DNA from: Polytrichum commune | Taxonomy: Eukaryota > Streptophyta > Polytrichopsida > Polytrichales > Polytrichaceae | Reading direction: 5' to 3' | NCBI GenBank assembly: GCA_950295325.1 | Contig: OX485807.1 | Span: 25,699,666-25,763,665 of the forward strand | Length of the DNA: 64,000 nt | Part shown: one piece after another, positions 12,249 to 21,649 of the stretch | How positions within the stretch are numbered: the stretch's first letter is position 1 | Layout: every line of letters starts with the position of its first letter | The notes under the pieces: model-generated | The model's database searches: none | What the model was told of the DNA's origin: nothing | The model's input: the letters and a program-made list of their open reading frames with translations, nothing else | Made by a program: the position numbers and the translations under genes

Positions 12249-12895
12249 TGTTTGGGTCGATCGACCCAAACATTGCAGCCTCATGTTTGGGTCGCTCGAC
12301 CCAAACCCCAAAGGCTCATGTTTGGGTCGAGTGACCCAAACATTGCAGCCTCATGTTTGGGTCGCTCGACCCAAACCCCAAAGGCTCATGTTTGGGTCAA
12401 GCGACCCAAACATGAGGCTGCAATGTTTGGGTCGTTCGACCCAAACCCCAATTCAAAATATAAAAAAACCCTTGAAACCAAATTGAGAATTAATAAAATG
12501 TTTGGGTCGAGCGACCCAAACCACAGAGCCTCATGTTTGGGTCGATCGACCCAAACCTCAATTAAAAAAAAAACTTGAAACCAGATTGAGAATTAATAAA
12601 ATGTTTGGGTCGAGCGACCCAAACCACAGAGCCTCATGTTTGGGTCGATTGACCCAAACCCCAATTTCAAATCTACTGAAACACTAGAAATCAGCTTTAA
12701 AATTAATGAAATGTTTGGGTCGCTCGACCCAAACACTCTAGCCTCCACATTTAAAGAATACGAGCCACCAAGTGGTCAAGGTTTCGGTCGATCGACCCAA
12801 ACCTTGAATTCGGGATGGTCAATAAAATACATCTGTTCCATTCCATCAAATGCTAAATGCATTGTGGACTACTTTAGGTCGATCGACCGAAACTA
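12249..12895. repeat. palindrome array B in the presumed 5' UTR intron (~13 copies)
   Basis: About 13 copies of TTTGGGTCG-NN-CGACCCAAA are irregularly spaced (roughly 34-90 bp). Centres include AT, CT, AG and TT. Several copies are damaged at CpG (TTTGGGTCGAGTGACCCAAA, TTTGGGTCAAGCGACCCAAA, TTTGGGTCGATTGACCCAAA), and the last two (about 12783, 12873) have more changes. The array lies between a splice donor at 12065 and an acceptor (GGACTTACAG, ending 12920) placed directly before the ATG at 12921. I infer it sits in an 856-bp leader intron. Confidence 0.9.
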
Positions 12896-12920
12896 ATAGT
12901 TTCAATTTTTGGACTTACAG

Positions 12921-15900
12921 ATGGCCCCCAAAAAGAGACCTGGAGAAAGGTTTTTTATGCTCGCGCCAGACGCACTATGGCAGGAGTATGAAACTCCCCA
13001 GGATGACTCATACGTGCCCAAGGATGGGCTCGTTCTTGCGTGGTCAGTTCAGGTTGTCAAGGGCTCCCAGTTCAAGCTCCTGTTCGTGGTAAAAGTAGGG
13101 ACCCACGAGAACCACACTTGGACAATGTTGACAGGATGGGAGGTTGCGTCCGTCCAAGCCCTTGGGGATTACGTGGACGTAATTCTGGAGAACTCCGCCG
13201 TGCAGAACGCCCACATGTTCATGCACCAGTTCTCCGAGTCATTCGACACCATATACGCCAAGGAGTCATGCGTGGAGCCTGAAACAATTAAACCGGAGAC
13301 AATTTTCATAGATGGCAATGTAACCAACACGAAGGTTGCAAGTAGGTTTCAAAATTGAAACAGGCTATCACGGTCTTCAACAAGGCGCTGCAAAGTAAAG
13401 CCAAAACGCAGAAGCCTATGAGGCGTAAGGCAACGGCGGAAGAAGGCGCAGGGTCGTCCAGACCCCAAACTGTGAGGATACCGTGTCCGGTCCCTGCAGA
13501 CTCTAGACGGCCTAGCACTACAGGAACGCCGGCTGACAGCGAGACGCCCACACCGTCCGGAAGCCGGCAGACAACCCCGTCGAAGAGGGCGAGAGAGTCC
13601 TCCGTCATGACTACCGAGCCAGTTTCCCCGGAGCTGCGGATGCCGAAACCTAGCCAAAAGGTGGATGCAGGCGAGATACAGAAAATCAATGATAATTTCG
13701 AGACGAAGTGCCTGCATTGCTTCTTCATGGGCAGGGATTTCAAGTTCGAGGTGAACATTGCACAGTGCCACCTTGCGCCACCTGAGAAATGTGTCCGAGC
13801 GAAGGAGGACGCCTACGTCGATTGGATGGTCGCTCAGATCTTGGGAGGGCAATTCAAAGACGACAGACAGACAATTGTTGTCATGCCCCAAGGGCTGAAG
13901 AAAATGCCGACGCCTGAAATGTGGCCGACAATATGCAAAGGGGACTTCTGGCTAATTGACGGCCAGCACAGTGTGGAGGCCTCTAAAAAAATTCAGCTGA
14001 TGACCGAGTGGGACGACCCCAACAACCAAAAGGAGAAGCTAAAGGTGAGGAAGACATTGGTGGTTTGGTCTGACAACGAGACCGTACTAACCGACATCTC
14101 ACGCTTCTTCAACATGGGGAACAAGAAGAGGGCGTACCAGACATCCTGGATTCGGAACATCATGGCCTCGAGGGAGGTGTGGGAGTTTTACGGCAGGCCT
14201 CCCAAGGAAAGGAAGAATGCTAAAGACAAGAACCCAAAATGGGAGGTGAGTATGTTTGGGTCGATCGACCCAAACTCTTGCATTGTTTACTTTTTTTCGT
14301 CAGGTTTATAGTTTGGGTCGATCGACCCAAACTATAACAATGTTTACTTTTTTTTCTTCAGGTTTATAGTTTGGGTCGATCGACCCAAACTATAACAATG
14401 TTTACTTTTTTTCTTCAGATTTATAGTTTGGGTCGATCGACCCAAACTATAACATTGTTTACTTTTTTTCTTCAGGTTTATAGTTTGGGTCCATCGACCC
14501 AAACTCTTGCATTGTTTACTTTTTTTCGTCAGGTTTATAGTTTGGGTCGATCGACCCAAACTATAACAATGTTTACTTTTTTTTCTTCAGGTTTATAGTT
14601 TGGGTCGATCGACCCAAACTATAACAATGTTTACTTTTTTTCGTCAGGTTTATAGTTTGGGTCGATCGACCCAAACTATAACAATGTTTACTTTTTTTTC
14701 TTCAGGTTTATAGTTTGGGTCGATCGACCCAAACTCTTGCATTGTTTACTTTTTTTCGTCAGGTTTATAGTTTGGGTCGATCGACCCAAACTATAACAAT
14801 GTTTACTTTTTTTTCTTCAGGTTTATAGTTTGGGTCGATCGACCCAAACTATAACAATGTTTACTTTTTTTCTTCAGGTTTATAGTTTGGGTCGATCGAC
14901 CCAAACTATAACAATGTTTACTTTTTTTCTTCAGGTTTATAGTTTGGGTCGATCGACCCAAACTATAACATTGTTTACTTTTTTTCTTCAGGTTTATAGT
15001 TTGGGTCGATCGACCCAAACTATAACATTGTTTATTTTTTTTCTTCAGGTTTATAGTTTGGGTCGATCGACCCAAACTATAACATTGTTTATTTTTTTTC
15101 TTCAGGTTTATAGTTTGGGTCGATCGACCCAAACTCTTGCATTGTTTACTTTTTTTCGTCAGGTTTATAGTTTGGGTCGATCGACCCAAACTATAACAAT
15201 GTTTACTTTTTTTTCTTCAGGTTTATAGTTTGGGTCGATTGACCCAAACTATAACATTGTTTATTTGTTTTCTTCAGGTTTATAGTTTGGGTCGATCGAC
15301 CCAAACTATAACATTGTTTATTTTTTTTCTTCAGGTTTATAGTTTGGGTCGATCGACCCAAACTATAACATTGTTTATTTTTTTTCTTCAGGTTTATAGT
15401 TTGGGTCGATCGACCCAAACTATAACAATGTTTACTTTTTTTTCTTCAGGTTTATAGTTTGGGTCGATCGACCCAAACTCTTGCATTGTTTACTTTTTTT
15501 CGTCAGGTTTATAGTTTGGGTCGATCGACCCAAACTATAACAATGTTACTTTTTTTTCTTCAGGTTTATAGTTTGGGTCGATCGACCCAAACTATAACAA
15601 TGTTTACTTTTTTTCTTCAGGTTTATAGTTTGGGTCGATCGACCCAAACTATAACATTGTTTTACTTTTTTTCTTCAGATTCATAGTTTGGGTCGATCGA
15701 CCCAAACTATAACATTGTTTATTTTTTTTCTTCAGGTTTATAGTTTGGGTCGATCGACCCAGACTATAACATTGTTTATTTTTTTTCTTCAGGTTTATAG
15801 TTTGGGTCGATCGACCCAAACTCTTGCATTCGCAGTTTTCTAACGTGTGTTATTTACTTCATGTGCAAGACTTCAAATACCAGATGATCAACAAATTCTC

Positions 15901-18408
15901 CTCGATTGACAACGCTTCCCACAAGCAGAAGAAGTACAACGAGCTAAGAGGAGAAATCTACTTGATCACAGCGTCTGACTCCGTGTGGGGGAGATGGAAG
16001 AGTGTTTTCGAGAAACACGAGACGGGGGACCTCATCGACCCCGACACCGGCATGCTCTTCAACCAGACTGCGCGCTTCAAGCAAATGAAGCCTCTGGTGA
16101 GGGAGTTCTTCAGGGCTCTTCAAGGTCTCTCGGAGACAGAGATGGGAAAGGCGGCGTCCCACATCCTTCACGTGCAGCCGACGGCGAAGAGATGCTGGGT
16201 CCACCCGAAGATCGTCTTCATCAAGCCCAAAATCTTTGTCCCTTCATGCTACACCATGAAGGAATGGACGAAAAATAGGAAAAAGAAGACGGACATCGTC
16301 CAGGAGCTGCACAAGCTAGTGCCGGAGAGGAAGCTCATAGTGGATGGAGAGGTCGACGAGGCGCACTGGAGGGCATTCAAAGCCGACTACAAGTTCACCA
16401 GTGCGTCCATGGCGGCACTCATCAGGGAGGCGGGAGACGACTTCCTGAAGTCCAAGCTTGTGAAGGGGGGGAGGAACCGGGCGCTTCCCGAACACTCCAC
16501 GCGTGCCTTCTCCAACTTTATAAAGGAGAAGAAGATCGTCAGCTTCGAGGGCGACGCCTATTTCAACTTGGTCACCCTCGAGCCTCTCAAGATCCAAGGA
16601 TGGCCGGGCTCTGATGCCAGGAAGGCTATCAAGACAAAAGCCGGGGACCGCTTCCCCTTCGGAATGATAGACTTCAGGAACATCCCTGGAGCCTCATTCG
16701 AGGGCACAATGAGCACCCCGTTCTACGAGCCATTCTTCACGAAGTTTGTGGATTACGGCAGCCCCAAATTCAGGGAGGTGGACGTCTGGCTGTGGATTGT
16801 CGAGGACAGGAGGGCAGAGCAGGTGTACGAGATTGTGCGGAAATTGCAGCCAGAGTACGCCGTCTCAAAATCTCACTACGTTGCTGCACCGGCGGAGGGG
16901 GCGTACAGCACGCTGAAAGACAAGAAGACAAAGATCGTCAACGTACTGTGCTTGTACTTCGTGTACAAAGCTAAGCTGATTAAGGTGCCAAACCATCCCA
17001 TAGCCAGGATGGAGAAGCTCTTCCAAGTCCAAGAAGGGTTGGGCTCCAGCAGAAGCTTGTACGACGAGGCGAAGTACGCCAACTACCCCGCGGATGAGTT
17101 GCGCATGGAGTTCTACCTGCGGATGATGAGGACCTTCACGAAGAGAGGGGACTGCATCTTCAACGTCTTCGGGGGCTCCAAACCGGTTTTTGCAGCCATG
17201 GTAAGCAAAGAACCCTGCAGAGCCTATACGGACGGTTTGGGTCGAGCGACCCAAACTAGGGCACGGTCTATTTGGGTCGCTCGACCCAAACTATGGGCAT
17301 ACCTAGTTTGGGTCGCTCGACCCAAACTAACTATTCTTATTTTGTTTTGGATGTCATTTTCCATTATTTGTTCATTTGGTGATACTAAGTATTGATTTTG
17401 ATTGTGCAGATGTCTGGATTGAACATCTACTCCTATGTGGAGGATGCCGATGTTCAATTCTACAGGACCCAGAAGGCGCTGGCCAAGATAATGGACATCC
17501 TCGACTGGATACCCGGATCCTACCTCGAAGAGATCGTCGAGGGGGGCGAGAATCCTTTGTATATGGCGAGGCGAATCAACCCGGGTGAATTCGCCATGCG
17601 CGCCCCCGTTCAATTGCCAGAGCCGCTCATCGGGTTGCATCCGGGCAATCCGTCAATGGGAGCAGGTGGCGATGTTGCGGATGAGGGGGAGGAGGAGGAG
17701 GAAGCAGAGAAAGTGGAGGGGGAGGTGGAGGAAGGGGCAACAGGATTCACTCAAGAATCCGAGGCCCCTCAGCGGACGAAGGCCATGCGGGCTGCCACGC
17801 CGCAGAGCAAGCTAGTGCTCGTCCTCACGGTGGCCGACGCGAAGGACATGTATTCGAGGGACGCGACCTCCACCTTCAGGGAGCGGCGAATGCTGAAGGG
17901 GAAAAAATTATACAACGATTATGCGGTTGAGGAGACGATCGCCATAAGCTCCGAGGACGAGGACGACATGGAGCTCGCGAAGAGGCTGAGGTCGGATCCT
18001 GCCTCCCCCACAGCGTTCGCTGGGATGGTGAGGGTGAAACCCGAGGTCCTCACCGTGGAGGAGGCCAACGCGAAGATGCTCCGGGACGAGGAGCAACGCG
18101 TCCGGTTGCAAAAGGCCGCGGCCGAGGAGCCCTCGGTCCGCAACAAAGTCGCGGAGTTGAGGGCTCTCCTGTTGGAGCAGGAGCGGCAAAGGACGATGGC
18201 CCAACCTCCGTCCCAAGCGGAGCTCATCACGCAAGTGATCCAGGGCATGCTGGCGCAGGGATTGGTGATGGCTCCCCCGAGTTCATTCCCTCACTTGCCC
18301 GCAAGCTTCCCTCCACAGGATATCCGCCCGCAGCCCACGTCGCAGCAGTCCTTCAGCTTCGCGCATTTGCTGCAGCCGCACGCCCGCCCTTACGCGCCCG
18401 TCCAATAG
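12921..18408 (+). CDS. ParB-like and amino-methyltransferase-like fusion protein (three exons)
   Basis: Exons are 12921-14245, 15884-17200 and 17410-18408, with donors GAG|GTGAGT and ATG|GTAAGC and acceptors ACCAG|ATG and GTGCAG|ATG. They encode about 1,213 residues if one base lost from the A-run near 13350 is allowed for. Near residue 340-355 is GDFWLIDGQHSVEASKK, a DGQH-type motif like ParB/Srx-fold proteins. At about 864-881 is GDCIFNVFGGSKPVFAAM, resembling motif I of N4/N6 amino-methyltransferases. Upstream YFNLVTLEPLKI (about 668) sits where DPPY would be, so catalysis is probably lost. ParB plus methyltransferase fusions in this order are known in phages and bacteria. The C-terminal third is acidic, then coiled-coil-like, then proline/glutamine-rich. 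An in-frame TAG ends it, but the frame stays open after it. The function is unknown and the domain calls are inference. Confidence 0.62.
14254..15822. repeat. palindrome array C filling an intron (28 copies, ~57-bp units)
   Basis: By my count there are 28 copies of TTTGGGTCGATCGACCCAAA, most extended to 30 bp by flanking TATAG and CTATA. They form ~57-bp units and make up nearly all of the intron 14246-15883. Each unit continues with a pyrimidine tract and TTCTTCAG (or TTCGTCAG) immediately followed by GTTTATAG. A second unit type, with CTCTTGC after the palindrome and TTCGTCAG, recurs at copies 1, 5, 9, 16, 22 and 28 (the last lacks the tract). This suggests multi-unit duplications. One copy has centre damage (TCCATCGA, about 14484), one GATT (15229) and one CCCAGA (15745). 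Because units are often 57 bp, both strands show long repetitive open frames. Confidence 0.95.
17235..17331. repeat. three palindromes in the second coding intron
   Basis: Three copies of TTTGGGTCG-NN-CGACCCAAA lie inside intron 17201-17409, with centres AG, CT and CT. No other repeat unit joins them, which shows the palindrome can occur without the 57-bp cassette of array C. Confidence 0.92.
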
Positions 18409-20200
18409 GTGGACGACCCCAACCTTTGGTGCGTCCCAGGAGCTTCTAGCCCATTGGCACCCCCGCCGCTCCGGCCTCCCATCCTCTTGCCCCCACACCA
18501 CCAGCGGGACGACCCCCACATGTTTGGGTCGTCCGACCCAAACAGTGCCGACGTTGCAGCATCCCAGAGCGACGTTCGCCAAGCAGCAGGGTTTGGGTCG
18601 GCCGACCCAAACCCCGTCCCCGACCAGACCCCGGTGGACGAGCCCATGCTAGATGTTGAAGGCCCGCAAGGGCCTGGTGATACCTCTACTCCTAACCCAG
18701 TCGATGAACCAATGCATGATGCGCATGCGGAGGTTGGGTTGGGACAAAGGCCTGACAGTCAGCCTTTGCAGGAGCAGGTTGCGGTTGACGTCGTCGTCGG
18801 AGGCGGCGGTGACAGAGGTGGGGCAGCGCACGCGGTGACGGCATCCACGTCGTCAAGGCACGACCAAGGCGAGGTAATGCACTGACCCCACTCAGTTTGG
18901 GTCGGTCGACCCAAACTCCCTGGGTCTTTGTCTTTTTGCCTTGGTCGTGTCCCCTAGCTACCCTAAACTCACGCACACGTCACGCCCCCCGGCACTCGCG
19001 CCCTTCGCCACATCCCCCCGACCATTCGATCGTCCACATACCCCCCGGCTTGCGACGAAGTCTTCATCACGGCGGCCCGTCTCTTCAATTTTTGCCAGAT
19101 GTAGAAGTAGGCTAGTTTGAACGCATCGTTCAACGCGGCTCCCCCCATTCAAGATGTACATAGAGCATTGTATACAATATAATCACCATTTCTTACTCCT
19201 ATATACTTGTATCCTGTGTTTGAATGTATGTTGTATGCTCTTGCCTCTCTTGTGTCCCTTGTTGCACCCCCTCCAAAATGAATCAAATGGTTTTGTGTTT
19301 GCACCGAGAACACTCGTTTCTTTAATGCTTCGTTTGGACATAGCATGACATAAGTCGCCCATCGTTTTCTCTCGATCGTATCCGCAGGGCTCGGAGCATA
19401 GCATAGCGGCTCCCCGACGCTCTTCTCCAAGGAGCGGAGAGGGCAGCGCGGCGGCGCCCCCGATTTTACCCGTCCCGCCCCCGCGGCCGAAGAAACGATT
19501 CCTGGTGTTAGACCTGAACGGGGTCCTCGTCCAATGCGTTCATTGCCCTAGGACCCCCACGGTGCCCTTTTGCAAGCCCGAGGACGTGAATTACGACGGG
19601 CCGCCCACGTTCATAAAGAGCAAGCTAGTTCACCTCCGCCCGTGGCTTCGGACCTTCCTCCAGATGGCCCAACAACGATGGTGGGTGGTCGTGTGGAGCT
19701 CCATGACGGCCGAGAACACCAATGCTGTCGTGGAGTTCATCTTCAAGGGCATCGAGCCCCCCTGCATGGTCCTAGCACAGGAAGCCTGTAGAATATTGTA
19801 CACACAGGACGGCAAAGTCGTCAAAAAACCAAACAACCCCGCTTCCCCCCAATATCTCAAGGTCTTGAAGCCCATTTTTTGGGACCAGCGACCGTCCTTG
19901 ATAGGCGTTCCCTACGACGTCCGCCCCACCCGCGAGAACACGCTCATGGTGGACGACAGCGCCGCAAAGAACATGTTGAACCCGACGGCCAACCTCATAG
20001 TTTGCCCTACGTGGACGGTCGAGAAGGTCCGGGACCGATTTTTGTTAGACCTTGGTAAATACCTCCAGGCGCTCTGCGGAAGCGGACTGCCCGTAAAAAA
20101 TTTTGTTAGGAACAATCCGATAGGCGAGAGATACTTGGATCCACAAGACCATTTGTACAGAGAGTTGTTATCTCACGCGAAATTTAACAAGCTCATTTGA
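18409..20200 (+). CDS. NIF/FCP1-like HAD phosphatase-fold protein (continuation of the upstream frame)
   Basis: Exon 18409-18873 follows the TAG at 18406-18408 in the same frame. It splices in phase 0 (GAG|GTAATG, then CCGCAG|GGC) to 19388-20200. The second exon has FLVLDLNGVLV (HAD motif I), VVWSSMTAENT (motif II) and MVDDSAAKNML (motif III), the layout of NIF/FCP1 Ser/Thr phosphatases. FCP1 has DxDxT; here it is DLNGV, as I recall for some plant NIF-like proteins, so the usual general acid is replaced by Asn and activity is doubtful. The first exon is proline-rich and contains two palindromes translated as FGSSDPN and FGSADPN. Whether this is a separate gene with an internal ATG, or one protein with the ParB-like part through a mutated Gln codon, cannot be decided here. 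An alternative donor at 20093 (CTGCCC|GTAAAA) would join to 20378 in frame. Confidence 0.65.
18530..18612. repeat. two palindromes in apparent coding sequence
   Basis: Copies at about 18531 (centre TC) and 18592 (centre GC) match TTTGGGTCG-NN-CGACCCAAA. They lie in an open frame between the TAG at 18408 and the donor at 18874. They are the only copies I place in a possible exon. Confidence 0.85.
18896..18917. repeat. single palindrome in the next intron
   Basis: One copy (TTTGGGTCGGTCGACCCAAA) lies 23 bp inside intron 18874-19387. Confidence 0.9.
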
Positions 20201-20205
20201 GACAC

Positions 20206-20276
20206 TACGTGTGTTTGTATGTGTATGCATGTATGTATGTATGTATGTGTGTGTGTGTGTGTGTGTGTGCGCGCCC
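20206..20276 (+). repeat. TG/ATGT microsatellite
   Basis: ATGT repeats followed by a (TG)n run just 3' of the TGA at 20198-20200. It lies either in the 3' UTR or in an intron, depending on splicing. Confidence 0.9.
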
Positions 20277-20377
20277 GTTCATTTTGTGTAATATATGCTT
20301 CATATGTATCTTGATTTTCACGCGCTCTATCAAACCCTCCTCCCTTGGGTTTTGTTTCGTTTCCTTTTTTGCGCCAG

Positions 20378-21179
20378 CGTTTGGAGCCCTCGATTGACAT
20401 CGTCAGCGAGTCAGAGTTGGGGAGCTTCTTCTACGAGACCGTTTACGACGCCGCGTCAACCATTGACTACTCCAAGGAGCCTATTGACGCCGGCGTCGTC
20501 GATAACCCCCCACCCAAGCAAATCTTCCGGCGATCTGCGTCCCCGTCCCCGCTCAAGGGCATAAATCGCAAATGCGTCCGGACGTCCCCCTCTCGGCCCG
20601 GCGGCAGTAGTACACCTCAATGGCGGCTGCGGATGGACGCTCGGCCTACGAAGAGCGGCACCCTTCCTATTCCTTTGTGGGACGCATTGCCCCTCCTCGC
20701 CGACTCCGACGGGAACGCCCCCGGTGACAAGGTGAACCCCCGCCCCCTTCACATGGTTAACCGCGCGTTACAATCATCCCGCACTTAAAAAATGAACGTG
20801 TGCCACGTTTGGGTCTTCCTCCCTAAACTAACACATGTGTTCTTGCATTGACGCGTTGCAAGTTGCTCCCACCCGTAAACCTATGCGGGCTAGTGCGTCA
20901 GACGAGTTGGAGCGTTTCTACTCCATGACCAGAAATGCAAGACAGTCCACTTCATCGTATTCGAATTCTTCGTCGTATAATTCGGGCGGCCGACGGAATG
21001 CAAAATGTGTTATTGTTGGCACTCACCCCAAGAATGGCTATAGTCGCGGGGCGGAGATTTTCAGGAATGTTGAAGCAATGCGAGCAAAAGAAGCCGCAGC
21101 AAAAGAAAAAGAGGCAAAAGCAAAAGAGGCAAAAGAAAAAAAAGCAAAAGAGATAGAGGCAATCTCCGAGGCTACATAG
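20378..21179 (+). CDS. downstream low-complexity exons, probably of the same locus
   Basis: Exon 20378 to about 20721 begins after TTTTTTGCGCCAG and reads RLEPSIDIVSESELGSFFYE, then a Ser/Pro/Arg-rich stretch. Donor CCCCCG|GTGACA joins in phase to about 20862 (GCAAG|TTGCTCCC). The second exon runs to the stop at 21177-21179, is Ser-rich, and ends in a Lys/Glu/Ala repeat likely to form a charged helix. No domain is recognised. The joining intron carries a decayed palindrome (TTTGGGTC-TTCC-TCCCTAAA, about 20811). Linkage to the NIF-like exon needs the alternative donor at 20093; otherwise this is a separate small gene. Confidence 0.45.
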
Positions 21180-21363
21180 GCCATAGTAGGTGTAGGGTTT
21201 TGGACCATAGGCAATATGATTTTGGGTCGCACTATCCAATGGATGTGTGGTGTTAGCATGCTATGCATTTTACGTGCCATACTTTGTATGTTTTTCTTTT
21301 TGCAATAATATAAGTGTCACATGATTTTGCCTTCAATATGGTCTAAGGTTTGGAGTGCCTTAT

Positions 21364-21645
21364 TGTGTGCATTAATATGAATGTTTTAAGATTTCCCCTT
21401 CAATAAGATCTATGGTTTGGAGTGCCCTACCTAAACCATACATGACAAGCTCTCATATTTTGTGTGCATTAATATGAATGTTTTAAGATTTTCGCTTCAA
21501 TAAGATCTATGGTTTGGATTGCCCTACCTAAACCATATTCATACAAGCTCTCATATTTTGTGTGCATTAATATGAATGTTTTAAGATGTCCCCTTCAATT
21601 TAATCTAAGGTTTCGATTGCCCACCCTAAACCATCACAAATATGA
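21364..21645. repeat. ~97-bp tandem repeat, three units
   Basis: Units start near 21364, 21461 and 21559 with TGTGTGCATTAATATGAATG. They share 'TTTTAAGAT' and 'GGTTTGGA.TGCCCTACCTAAACCAT'-type blocks, and the third unit is degenerate. The repeat lies 3' of the basic exon. Confidence 0.85.
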
Positions 21646-21649
21646 GTTA

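Noticed and set aside
12240-12896. Plus-strand frames with FGSSDPN repeats upstream of the ParB-like start
   Set aside because: They overlap the palindromes and lie between a good donor (12065) and an acceptor (12920), so they are most likely intronic.
14254-15822. CRISPR-like array
   Set aside because: The spacers are near-identical, not unique, the locus is eukaryotic, and no cas genes are present.
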